From: Pocillopora verrucosa
Lineage: Eukaryota; Cnidaria; Anthozoa; Scleractinia; Pocilloporidae
Length of the DNA: 64,000 bases
Assembly: GCF_036669915.1 (NCBI RefSeq)
Contig: NC_089312.1
Coordinates: forward strand, 23,783,404 to 23,847,403
Direction of reading: 5' to 3'
Part shown: positions 46,215 to 55,929 of the stretch, in pieces
Position numbering within the stretch: the first letter of the stretch is position 1
Layout of the letters: each line of letters starts with the position of its first letter
Translations under genes and position numbers: made by a program
The notes under the pieces: model-generated
Databases searched by the model: none
The model's input: only the letters and a program-made list of their open reading frames with translations
What the model was told of the DNA's origin: nothing

Positions 46215-49200
46215 ATGGAGTTTAGACTCTCTAAACTTTCCAGGAGCTATTTTAGTATACTGATGATAATCGTTTACTTGGCAAATGCATCTGAAGGTAC
46301 GTTAAATGTATTAATATCAGTAGTATGGTAAATTTTAGGTTCGATGAAAAAAATTCTTGTCACGAGAGAGGAAGATGGAAAAAATGATGAGGTTTTACAG
46401 GGAATTGAATCTTAAACTTTTGGAATTCCGCGCTACTTCTATCTTCTTTTTTTCTCTCAAATGATGCTTTCAACGCTGCTGATCCTAAAGATATGCAGGA
46501 AGTGTGTCCCGTTTGAACTCAGAAATGACCTAACACCTCGCAGAGTCTCTGTAGCTAAGTGGTTGAGCGTCCCAGCGCGGAATGCGAAGGCCTGAGCATG
46601 ATTCTTTACTTTGTTCCAAGCTCGTAACAAGTTGGATAAACATCTACGCTCACGGTACTCACTGCTGGCAATCACAATAGTTTTAAAATAGCCACTTATA
46701 GTTTTAACCCCTTCATCACCCCATGCAGGAACAAGATTCATCGATGCACGCAATAAAACTCTAAGCCGAGGCACTGACAGAGGAATGGCTTATGCCAAGT
46801 TTAAGGCTCATCAGTTTTCCTATCTCAACATCGCCAGCATTGGTTCAGATTACGTTCTGCAAGGCAGTGAGTGTGGGCTCGTCTGTGTCAACATACCATC
46901 ATGTTTCTCTTTTAACTTGGGTGCATTTCGCAATGTAATTGGTAAAGTGATCTGTGAATTGCTTCCGTCGGACATATACAACAACTCAGAGAAGTTTGTC
47001 CTCAGTCAAAGTCATCATCACTACAGTATCGCGGTGAGTGGGAATTCGTAAAGAATAATATTTCCAATTGCAATCGGTGGTTGGATTAGGCAACATAGAC
47101 AACTTTAGAGGGAATTTGTTTTTGTTTTCTCTCTTTCTGTTTAGTCACCTTGCATCAGTTGGCCTTGTCAGAACAAAGGGACATGCGCTGCACAATACCA
47201 AGAGAATAGTTACGTATGCGTTTGCGCAAAAGGATACACAGGGAAACACTGTGAATTGGGTAAGGAAGTATAAACTATAGCATTATGCAGCTCACACAAA
47301 TGATTTTTATATGTCCACAGTCATTATTCATCACTTCACGGGTTTATTACAAATTAACATAATGGTCATGGGTTCAAAACTCGTACAGCCCTGAATTTTT
47401 TTTTCAGAGCTTTTTTTACTACTGCTTAAGTAGTGTTCATGATTGCGAAGATCGCTTTCATAATTCATATTCAGTATTGCATTAGCTTATAAGTTAGAGT
47501 GCTTCGCGCTTTACTAACGAAGTAACTTTTCTCACACGGATGAAATGCGTGGATTTATGAAAAAACATCCGCAGGTAAACTTGGGTCTAAGCGCTGAATC
47601 GATTTATTTGAGCGTTGATAAACCAGTTTATTAGTTTAGCCCTGATAGTTTCCTGTCACTCAATTGTATTAAATAGGTGGTCTTGGTACTTGAAATGTGT
47701 TTCTGCTCCTTCGAAAATCAAGTGCCCATTTTGTTCATTCGAGGCCATGTTCACCATTCTCCTTCTGCAAAGTGAATTCAAACTAATGGTAAAATGCATG
47801 ATATGCATGAAAATAACCTCCACATCCAACTATTATATCACGCTTGGGGTATGAACAATGTCTCGAAGGGTCGAATCCCCTAAACTAAGATGGCTGACGT
47901 AAAAAAAAGAAAGAGAATATTTAATAAATACGGCAAGAAGCAGTATATTCGTAAAAAGAGCTGATATCTTGGCAGTGCAAGAAGACATGATTGACTAGTC
48001 GTAGCCTTGAATCATTTTGATACCAGAATGCAATTTTGAAGTAAAGAAGTGAGGTATTGAAACAGGCTGTCTTCACGTCATAGAGTCGGAAATCGCCCTT
48101 AAATTTGCCTTTATTTGACTAACTCATATTCACAGGCCCAGGTTAAACGTCCAATATCAAAACTAGAAGAATATAATTTAATTAATGGAATACTTATTTG
48201 CCAGATGTCAATGAATGTAGTTCCTCTTATCGGGTTTGTGACGTAAACGCGAATTGCCACAATACTTTTGGCTCCTACGGCTGTTCTTGCAAAACTGGAT
48301 TTGATGGGGATGGGAAAACATGTGCAGGTAAACTTGGGTCAAATTACTAGCTCAAACTAAATTTATTGAATATATCTATGATTAGACAATCTGAAGAGCA
48401 TCCAATAGCCTTTCTCCCACCTTAAGGTTATTCCTCACAAGAAAAGTTATCAAACAACTTTTTAAAACTTTCCTTAAATTTCTCTTACCGATATCTGTTT
48501 CTAAAACTGCAACAAAAGAGATAGATCACCGTGCTTACTTAAGTCCAATATCAAAACTAGAAGAATATAATTTAATTAATGGAATACTTATTTGCCAGAT
48601 GTCAATGAATGTAGTTCCTCTTATCGGGTTTGTGACGTAAACGCGAATTGCCACAATACTTTTGGCTCCTACGGCTGTTCTTGCAAAACTGGATTTGATG
48701 GGGATGGGAAAACATGTGCAGGTAAACTTGGGTCAAATTACTAACTCAAACTAAGTTTATTGAATATATCTACGACTAGACAATCTGAAGAGCATCCAAT
48801 AGCCTTTCTCCCACCTTAAGATGATTCCTCACAAAAAAAAGTCATCAAACAACTTATAAAATTTCCTTAAATTTCCCTTACCGATGTCTGTTTCTAAAAC
48901 TGCAATAAAAGAGATAGATCACCGTGCTCACTTAAGAGATATAATTGACCAGTTATGCGCCATTTATGCCTGTACTGGTACTTATAACGCGCGTCATTTC
49001 ATCGGTTTACGGTACAGTTTTCGGTACCTGAAAGCAAAGGTTTTAAGTAAAAGTTGAAAGAATACCTGATAAGTAAAAAGTCTCGAGCGTTAAAAGCAAA
49101 AGGGAACGTACAATACCGTGTTCTCGGAATGCGCGCACGCCTATTGGCCTGATTACGTGATTTTTATGCGCAGAAAAGGATGGCGGTGCAATACTGAGGA

Positions 49201-52200
49201 ATCACCTTAAAGAATTGTTTACCATCATTAAAATGGTTTAGTTAGATCCTTTCGCTCAGATGGACCGCTCTATTATTCTATCTCACAAATTCTGGATCCA
49301 CTCCATTTTATACTGCTAATCTCCAAATTAAAAGTGGTGAATTGATCGAGTATTTTTTCATCAGATGTTAACGAGTGCGGTGCCTCCTTTCGAGTTTGTG
49401 ATGTCAAAGCCAACTGCTATAACACTTATGGCTCCTACAGTTGTTCCTGTTTAACTGGATATATCGGAAATGGGAAAAAGTGCACAGGTAAAACTATACT
49501 AAACCAACCTAATAGTTAACAACTATTCACCGATGTGGAGGTGAATAGTGATAGATATTTACCGAGCCGCGGTCGGAAGATTTGATCGTATCACGATAAA
49601 AATTTACCTGATCCCTGAAGGCTTTGTTAGATGTTCATTTATGATTTTTCCTCATTAGAAGTTGACTGGAAGCTCTCAGGCCAATCATTTGCAAACTTAG
49701 GGATGCGGGATAGCCTTGTATAGGACATTGGGTGAAAAACACTGAGCACCAGTCGCTTTCTCATTCAGTCATCCACCCGCTCTCTCCACGGCTATTTTTT
49801 CAGCTTCCTTTCCCATCCAATACCTCTGCATACTCTGAAACTCGCCAATAAAAGCTATTCGCTAGCTTAATTTTTCCATTTAATGTCAAATGAATGGCAA
49901 TGTTGACTGAGACTAGTTTTTAGAGGAGTTGTAGGGTGGGAATGTGCACCTTACCAGAACCTATCGTTGCAATACTAGATTGCAATGCACGAAATTGTTC
50001 AATCTTTAATGACGCCTATACCGTTGATTGTGCTTTTTTTTATTCAGATATTGACGAGTGTAATTCTTCAAATGGATGTGATGTCAATGCCCATTGCCAT
50101 AATAATCCCGGCTCGTATAGCTGTTCCTGCAAAACTGGATTTGATGGGGATGGGAAAACATGTACTGGTAAACTTGGGTCAAATTACTAACTCAAACTAA
50201 AATTATTGAATATATCTACGACTAGACAATCTGAAGAGCATCCAATAGCCTTTCTCCCACCTTAAGGTGATCCCTCACAAAAAAAGTTATCAAACAACTT
50301 TTTAAAACTTTCCTTAAATTTCCCTTACCGATGTCTGTTTCTAAAACTGCAATAAAAGAGATAGATCACCGTGCTCACTTAAGAGATATGATTGACCAGT
50401 TATGCGCCATTTATGCCTGTACTGGTACTTATAACGCGCGTCATTTCATCGGTTTACGGTACAGTTTTCGGTACCTGAAAGCAAAGGTTTTAAGTAAAAG
50501 TTGAAAGAATACCTGATAAGTAAAAAGTCTCGAGCGTTAAAAGCAAAAGGTAACGTACAATACCGTGTTCTCGGAATGCGCGCACGCCTATTGGCCTGAT
50601 TACGTGATTTTTATGCGCAGAAAAGGATGGCGGTGCAATACTGAGGAATCACCTTAAAGAATTGTTTACCATCATTAAAATGGTTTAGTTAGATCCTTTC
50701 GCTCAGATGGACCGCTCTATTATTCTATCTCACAAATTCTGGATCCACTCCATTTTATACTGCTAATCTCCAAATTAAAAGTGGTGAATTGATCGAGTAT
50801 TTTTTCATCAGATGTTAACGAGTGCGGTGCCTCCTTTCGAGTTTGTGATGTCAAAGCCAACTGCTATAACACTTATGGCTCCTACAGTTGTTCCTGTTTA
50901 ACTGGATATATCGGAAATGGGAAAAAGTGCACAGGTAAAACTATACTAAACCAACCTAATAGTTAACAACTATTCACCGAAGTGGAGGTGAATAGTGATA
51001 GATATTTACCGAGCCGCGGTCGGAAGATTTGATCGTATCACGATAAAAATTTACCTGGTCCCTGAAGGCTTTGTTAGATGTTTATTTATGATTTTTCCTC
51101 ATTAGAAGTTGACTGGAAGCTCTCAGGCCAATCATTTCCAAACTTAGGGATGCGGGATAGCCTTGTATAGGACATTGGGTGAAAAACACTGAGCACCAGT
51201 CGCTTTCTCATTCAGTCATCCACCCGCTCTCTCCACGGCTATTTTTTCAGCTTCCTTTCCCATCCAATATCTCTGCATACTCTGAATCTCGCCGATAAAA
51301 GCTCTCCGCTAACTTAATTTTTCCATTTAATGTCAAATGAATGGCAATGTTGACTGAGACTAGTTTTTAGAGGAGTTGTAGGGTGGGAATGTGCACCTTA
51401 CCAGAACCTATCATTGCAATATTAGATTGCAATGCACGAAATTGTTCAATCTTTAATGACGCCTATACCGTTGATTGTGTTTTTTTTATTCAGATATTGA
51501 CGAGTGTAATTCTTCAAATGGATGTGATGTCAATGCCCATTGCCATAATAATCCCGGCTCGTATAGCTGTTCCTGCAAATCTGGATTCATTGGCAATGGA
51601 AAATCTTGCAAACGTGAGATATATGTTTAATAATCCAGTCACCCATCCTTTCAGCTTCCCCTCAGTTATCTTATGTCAGTCGATTTATTTGAAAAAACAA
51701 TACCACAAGCCATACCAGAAGCAAAGATAGTAGTCCCTTGAAGAAACTCATTCATCCAATACCATGACAGACATACTTTATCGTGAATAGGAAAAAATAT
51801 ATTTGACGGTCGCCATATGTTTCTTCTTACAGGAGCTAAAGACTGTGGGGAGCTTTATAACGCTGGAAAGAGAAGCAATGGCGTTTATATAATCAACCCT
51901 GATGGCTCAGGTGACTTTCATGTTTACTGTGACCACACAACCTCTGGCGGGGGTTGGACTGTGTTCCAGAAGAGACTGGATGGCTCTGTCAGCTTCTATC
52001 GCGACTGGAGCAGTTACAAATATGGCTTTGGTTACACAAGTAGCGAGTTTTGGCTCGGACTGGAAAATATACGCCGTTTGACAAGCAGCGAGGACTACGA
52101 GCTTCGTATTGATATGGAGGATTTTACAGGGACTACTGTTTATGCTGAATACACTTTGTTTGAAGTTGGGAGTGAGGGATCTAATTACAAGTTAAACCTT

Positions 52201-52946
52201 GGAAGCTACTCAGGTAACTTTGCTCTCAATACTTCTTATCTCATTTCACTGCTAGTAAAACAAAGCCAGGGTTAACGAGGAACCAGTCATTCTTTGTCGC
52301 CTTGAGAGGGGGTATTTATTTACGGAGTGTAACACTTCATAGTTACAAACTAATGAAATTGTGGCCCTCTTTAAGGTAAAATGAACATGATACATAACCA
52401 TAAATATAGCATTTAAAAACCCTAATTGAAAGCAGGCAGACTAACTGGATCTATACAAAGCGCTGTCAAGGATTTGAACTGGGGGCAATCGAGAGCAAAT
52501 CCAGAGAGTAGCTGGGTGCAGGGCTTGGACCCAAGATCCCTATAAGACCAGCGCCCTGGCGCATCCTCTTGAATTCCTTTAAATAGAAGGACTGTTTGAC
52601 AAACTTCCTTAGGAAGTGCTAACAGCATAATCGCGATCTTTCGATGATATGGATTTTGATTTGATCAGGAACTGCGGGAGACTCGTTTTCTTATCACGAT
52701 GGTTATCCATTCACAACAAAAGACCGAGACAATGACTCACATGGGAAAGGAATTAACTGCGGTAAGGTTTGTACAGGAGGCTGGTGGTACAGAAGTTGTT
52801 GGACCAGTAATCTAAATGGTCATTATTACAAAGGATACTACAAAAAACCAGGCTCTTGCAACAACGGCGTTGCCTGGCACCACTGGAAAGGAAATGACTA
52901 CTCACTAAAGAGAACTGAAATGAAGATTCGATCAGTAAACTTTTAG
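46215..52946 (+). CDS. Secreted PAN-EGF-fibrinogen-domain lectin (11 exons)
   Basis: Exons are 46215-46296, 46729-47033, 47145-47259, 48205-48327, 48599-48721, 49365-49487, 50048-50167, 50812-50934, 51494-51613, 51833-52213 and 52669-52946. All introns from exon 3 on are phase 1, and the total is 630 residues. The order is signal peptide (1-27), PAN/apple-like domain (about 28-129, C-G-L-V-C then C-F-S-F-N), an EGF (130-168), six one-exon EGF repeats of the calcium-binding type (168-411, each D-V/I-N/D-E-C and a G-S-Y-x-C-x-C core), and a fibrinogen-related domain (412-630). The last has [19 protein letters not shown] as the calcium site, G-G-W-W-Y and S-N-L-N-G, and ends K-R-T-E-M-K-I-R. Fibrinogen-related domains bind acetylated sugars or protein partners; roles in innate recognition or adhesion are usual. 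Exons 4/5 and 6/8 are identical pairs and exon 7 is a hybrid. Whether every EGF exon is used in one transcript cannot be told. Confidence 0.9.
47345..47475 (+). mobile_element. SINE remnant in lectin intron 3
   Basis: Only the right part of the tRNA-like head remains (B-box-like GGTTCAAAACTC at about 47370). It is followed by CCTGAATTTTTTTTTCAG and 'tactgcttaagtagtgttca', the same tail type as the SINE at 22483-22640. Confidence 0.7.
48149..48735 (+). repeat. 394-bp tandem duplication carrying lectin exons 4 and 5
   Basis: The sequence from 'gtccaatatcaaaactagaa' at 48149 restarts at 48543. The two 123-bp exons (48205 and 48599) are identical base for base and the flanking intron differs only slightly. 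The duplication is therefore young. It added one phase-1 EGF exon without disturbing the frame. Confidence 0.9.
48715..51600 (+). repeat. 1.446-kb tandem duplication carrying lectin EGF exons 6-7 and 8-9
   Basis: The segment from the end of exon 5 to the middle of exon 7 is repeated from the end of exon 7 to the middle of exon 9, with a period of 1,446-1,447 bp. Exons 6 and 8 are identical, and the long introns match except for scattered single-base changes. The left half of exon 7 equals exon 9 and its right half equals exon 5, switching around TGCAAA at 50128-50133. Confidence 0.92.
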
Positions 52947-52987
52947 TTCTCTTTTTTGGCCTCCAAGTTTTTCTAGTTTCTTTCTTT

Positions 52988-53013
52988 CGTTTTTTTTTTT
53001 TTTTTTTTTTTTT
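52988..53013. repeat. Poly(T) tract
   Basis: About 24-25 T residues, 42 bp after the lectin stop codon. Confidence 0.85.
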
Positions 53014-53424
53014 GGAGGAAAATTTTCTACTTAAGGCTTAGACGAGTAGACTTCGTCTCGAGGATTATTCAACAATATTCACATCGTCTTCAGTGAGTAA
53101 CTGTAAAGTACTCCTGTTATTGCTAAATATTCGCGTTAATCACCTCCCTGGTAGCTTTTGACATAACGCGAGGCAGCCAATTAGAAATTTAGCGCCCCTG
53201 CCTTGCTATAATCACTTCGCACAAGGTGATCATAGCGAGATGTGACACAATCCTTGAGCGAGAATTTCTATAATCACTTGAGCAATTATACTAAAATTAT
53301 TTAGTAGCAACAGCTTATCCTTTGTAATTTCAACTTAGAGCTGTTGCGGTTTGGTTTTCTGGGGGGTGTCTAAAATAGAGTGTCTTTAATTACCTTTGTT
53401 AATGCATATGTGCTCAGATAATGA

Positions 53425-53545
53425 GCTAAATTACTTTCACATTTTGATTGGCTAAATTACTCACGTGTTTTGATTGGCTAAATTACTCATGCATGATTGA
53501 TTGGTTCGTATTTGTAATCTTTGGGAGGATATATAAATGACGTCA
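53425..53545 (+). promoter_or_regulatory. Promoter-like module: CCAAT-type tandem repeats, TATA and CRE
   Basis: Three tandem copies of a 26-27-bp unit (GCTAAATTACT at 53425, 53451 and 53477) carry ATTGGCT, the inverse of a CCAAT box, and one contains the E-box CACGTG. Next come TATATAAA (53530-53537) and immediately TGACGTCA (53538-53545), a perfect CRE. No coding exon could be assigned downstream. It may drive a non-coding RNA or be the promoter end of a mobile element. Confidence 0.45.
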
Positions 53546-53579
53546 CCTTTAACAACACATACGTTTCTTATAAACGTAT

Positions 53580-53690
53580 TTTCTCGAATAAGCGTCTTTA
53601 CTCAAATAAGCGCCCTTCCCCTCATAAGCGCTTACCTCCAAGGCCAAAACGCCAAGTAAGCGCCCCCTTCGCATAAGCGCCTTGTGTGCC
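53580..53690. repeat. ATAAGCGCC repeat cluster
   Basis: The motif (A)ATAAGCG(C/T)C(C) appears five times with spacings of 15-30 bp between 53585 and 53680. It follows the promoter-like module directly. It looks like part of a transposon end, family unknown. Confidence 0.55.
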
Positions 53691-53699
53691 ACTTTTGTA

Positions 53700-55685
53700 T
53701 TTTGACATCATCTTTGATGTTTCACTACTGAACAGACTTATGGCAAAATGGAACACATTTGTTTAACGTATACTTAAATATTATGCTATGTTTTGAGCAC
53801 GATTGTATCATATACCAGTGTTGCTGCTGCCTTAGTTTATATGATGGCAGTAACTGATACATTGAAAATATGTGAAGTTAATTTTTTTGGTGTATTTTAC
53901 ACTCGTAACATTGTTTTCTTATCGCTGTTTGTTTCATCGTACCTTTTATTATTGCTTGACTCGGCATTATCTGTGTCGATTTGAATACGTGGACTACAGT
54001 AAATCATAAGGGGACCCTGAGGATCTCTTGGTATGCTGCTATTAGATATATTTTATGTACAACTTTATCACGTATTAGCGTTACACTATTAAATGTCACG
54101 GGGAAACTAGCTTTCGAGTACACCATGCTCGGCGAAAGTCACCAAGACTCTCAAACTGTCTCTTTCTTGTTTTTCTTTAATTAACCGGTTCTCCAATATA
54201 CAATTTTACTCACATCCAAGTTTACTTCATCCGTGTAACTCTAGTTAATCTCTTAGGCTCCAGTAACACTTTGATTCTCACTGGATACTTCTCACTGACT
54301 TGTGCTGCTAAGTCAACAACGGAATTCTGTCTCTATACTTCTGTCGACATTCTTCCCTACTCCCTCTTCATTAAGTAAGCTCTAAAGAACATGCCTTTAT
54401 ATTTACTTATGACAGATATGGGATGGCATGGCAACTGGCTGACCTTAGGGGATCAAACATTTGTTGTTAGAGCACTAAACCAAACAATTTCACGCGACTT
54501 TCGAAATGAACAACAAAGCACTTAATCATAATGCTTCCGATAAACTGAATCAACCGATGGCTGTGTGAGCCAAAACAAAAACTGTCGTGTGGGTCCAAAG
54601 CAAGGTCAGTAAAAAGTGACAAATTTTAACCGATAGTCGCAATAAAAGTAAAAAAAAATTCTGGTGACAATGATCTAACTGTTAGCCGTAAAATGGCAAA
54701 AATTTTAACTGTTAGCTGTAAAAGCCATCACCACCAGCTGCCTTGGTAAATTAAAATTGTAGCCAGTACATAAATCTTTGAAATTTATGCCGTCTATCCG
54801 GTGAGAGGTCATGATACTACAAATGACGGTGGGTTATCAAACCTACGAAGTTTTAGGGATGTTTGTAAATGTTCTCTTTAGCGCGCGCCAAATTAATCGT
54901 TGGAAGAGCAAACAACCTGAAAACCCCAACCCAAACTCCGGCGTGCAAAACCTGGAAAACTATGTCCAAGATCTCACATGACTTCCTTGAAGTTAAATGT
55001 TCAACCGAGTATCTCCAATCCCTCCAAAACAAGAGATTTCGTGGTCTGGACCAAAGCGCAAATAAATAGAATGCATGCCTTAGTTAGACAGTATCCATTT
55101 CTTTCGCATTAGACATTGGATGATATGAAAGGATTTAGTGTCTGACAGCACTGAAATGATATATTCCGCAAAATCCGCGAAAGGAGGTTTTACCGAACAG
55201 GTAAGTAGTATTTAGTCGTTTCAAGCATCAAATTTCAAGAGAGTAGATGCAATTCACGAGGGAGCATTCAAGGGAAGAGACTTCCAAAGCTGCATGTCAC
55301 ATAGAGGACCGACGAAGTCTCTACAGGATCTTAAAGAGTTGATGATGCCCTTATCTTTTCAATGTAACCTGCCCAGACTGCAACAGTACTGTGAGGGCAG
55401 AGAAACGATCTTGGTTATGCCAAAAAAAAATAAATATCGTGATTACCGGAGAGCGAAACAGAAAGGGGTCTGTTTTTCAACCTCTGAAAGACGGCGCTGT
55501 TCATCAATAGAAAATGACATATTACTGGTTGGTTTTGGAAAAATCTTCAAACTATGTTTTTTTCATTTAGAAAGAAAAATGTTTGAAGGTGGTTACATAT
55601 AATACTTTATTGATCAACTATCTTTGTTCAAAATAATACCATGTCTGTATCCCAGGCTCGGCTCTACTGACGCATTTACATCTCT
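53700..55685. other. No gene seen; one dispersed repeat
   Basis: Positions 54645-54735 carry two units of AACTGTTAGC(C/T)GTAAAA, a repeat that recurs at 58200-58220 and, as a variant, at 58505-58520. Open frames of 60-100 codons occur (for example 55294-55602) but lack domains, splice partners or coding character. Confidence 0.45.
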
Positions 55686-55690
55686 GCGAG

Positions 55691-55921
55691 TCACATTACT
55701 GAACAAGATGAATGTTCTTTATAAGGGTCGTTTCCAACTGGTTTATGAGGAGAGCCTTTTGCGCATGACAGTAGAAAGTCTTCGTTGGCATGTCGCTTGC
55801 AGTGGTACACCAGATCAGCACACACCTCGGACATCCTTGATCGTTTGATATCCTTTTCCTGTCGCAACTGTGCTATCTCCTTCCTCAGTGAAAGCTTCAC
55901 CATGGAGTCACACGAGGCCAT
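55691..55921 (-). CDS. G-protein gamma subunit
   Basis: One exon of 76 residues from the ATG at 55919-55921 to the stop at 55691-55693. It has the G-gamma layout: a helix with L-R-K-E-I-A-Q-L-R-Q-E, then R-S-R-M-S-E-V-C-A-D-L, H-A-N-E-D-F-L-L (most relatives have D-P-L-L), N-D-P-Y-K-E, and a C-terminal C-S-V-M CaaX box for prenylation. Met in the last position favours farnesyl over geranylgeranyl. It would form a membrane-bound dimer with G-beta and couple to receptors. The sequence just before the ATG, TTATGCAG|GT, is a good acceptor, so a non-coding first exon probably lies upstream at higher coordinates. Many animal G-gamma genes have an intron inside the coding part; none is needed here. 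The length fits the family (about 65-75). Confidence 0.9.
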   Translation of the reverse strand: MASCDSMVKLSLRKEIAQLRQEKDIKRSRMSEVCADLVYHCKRHANEDFLLSCAKGSPHKPVGNDPYKEHSSCSVM

Positions 55922-55929
55922 ACCTGCAT

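Noticed and set aside
48149..51613. CRISPR-like or satellite array
   Set aside because: The repeats are whole exon-plus-intron units of an animal gene, with coding phase kept.
55294..55602. 102-codon open frame
   Set aside because: Low-complexity basic peptide with no domain; the neighbouring minus-strand G-gamma exon is the supported gene here.
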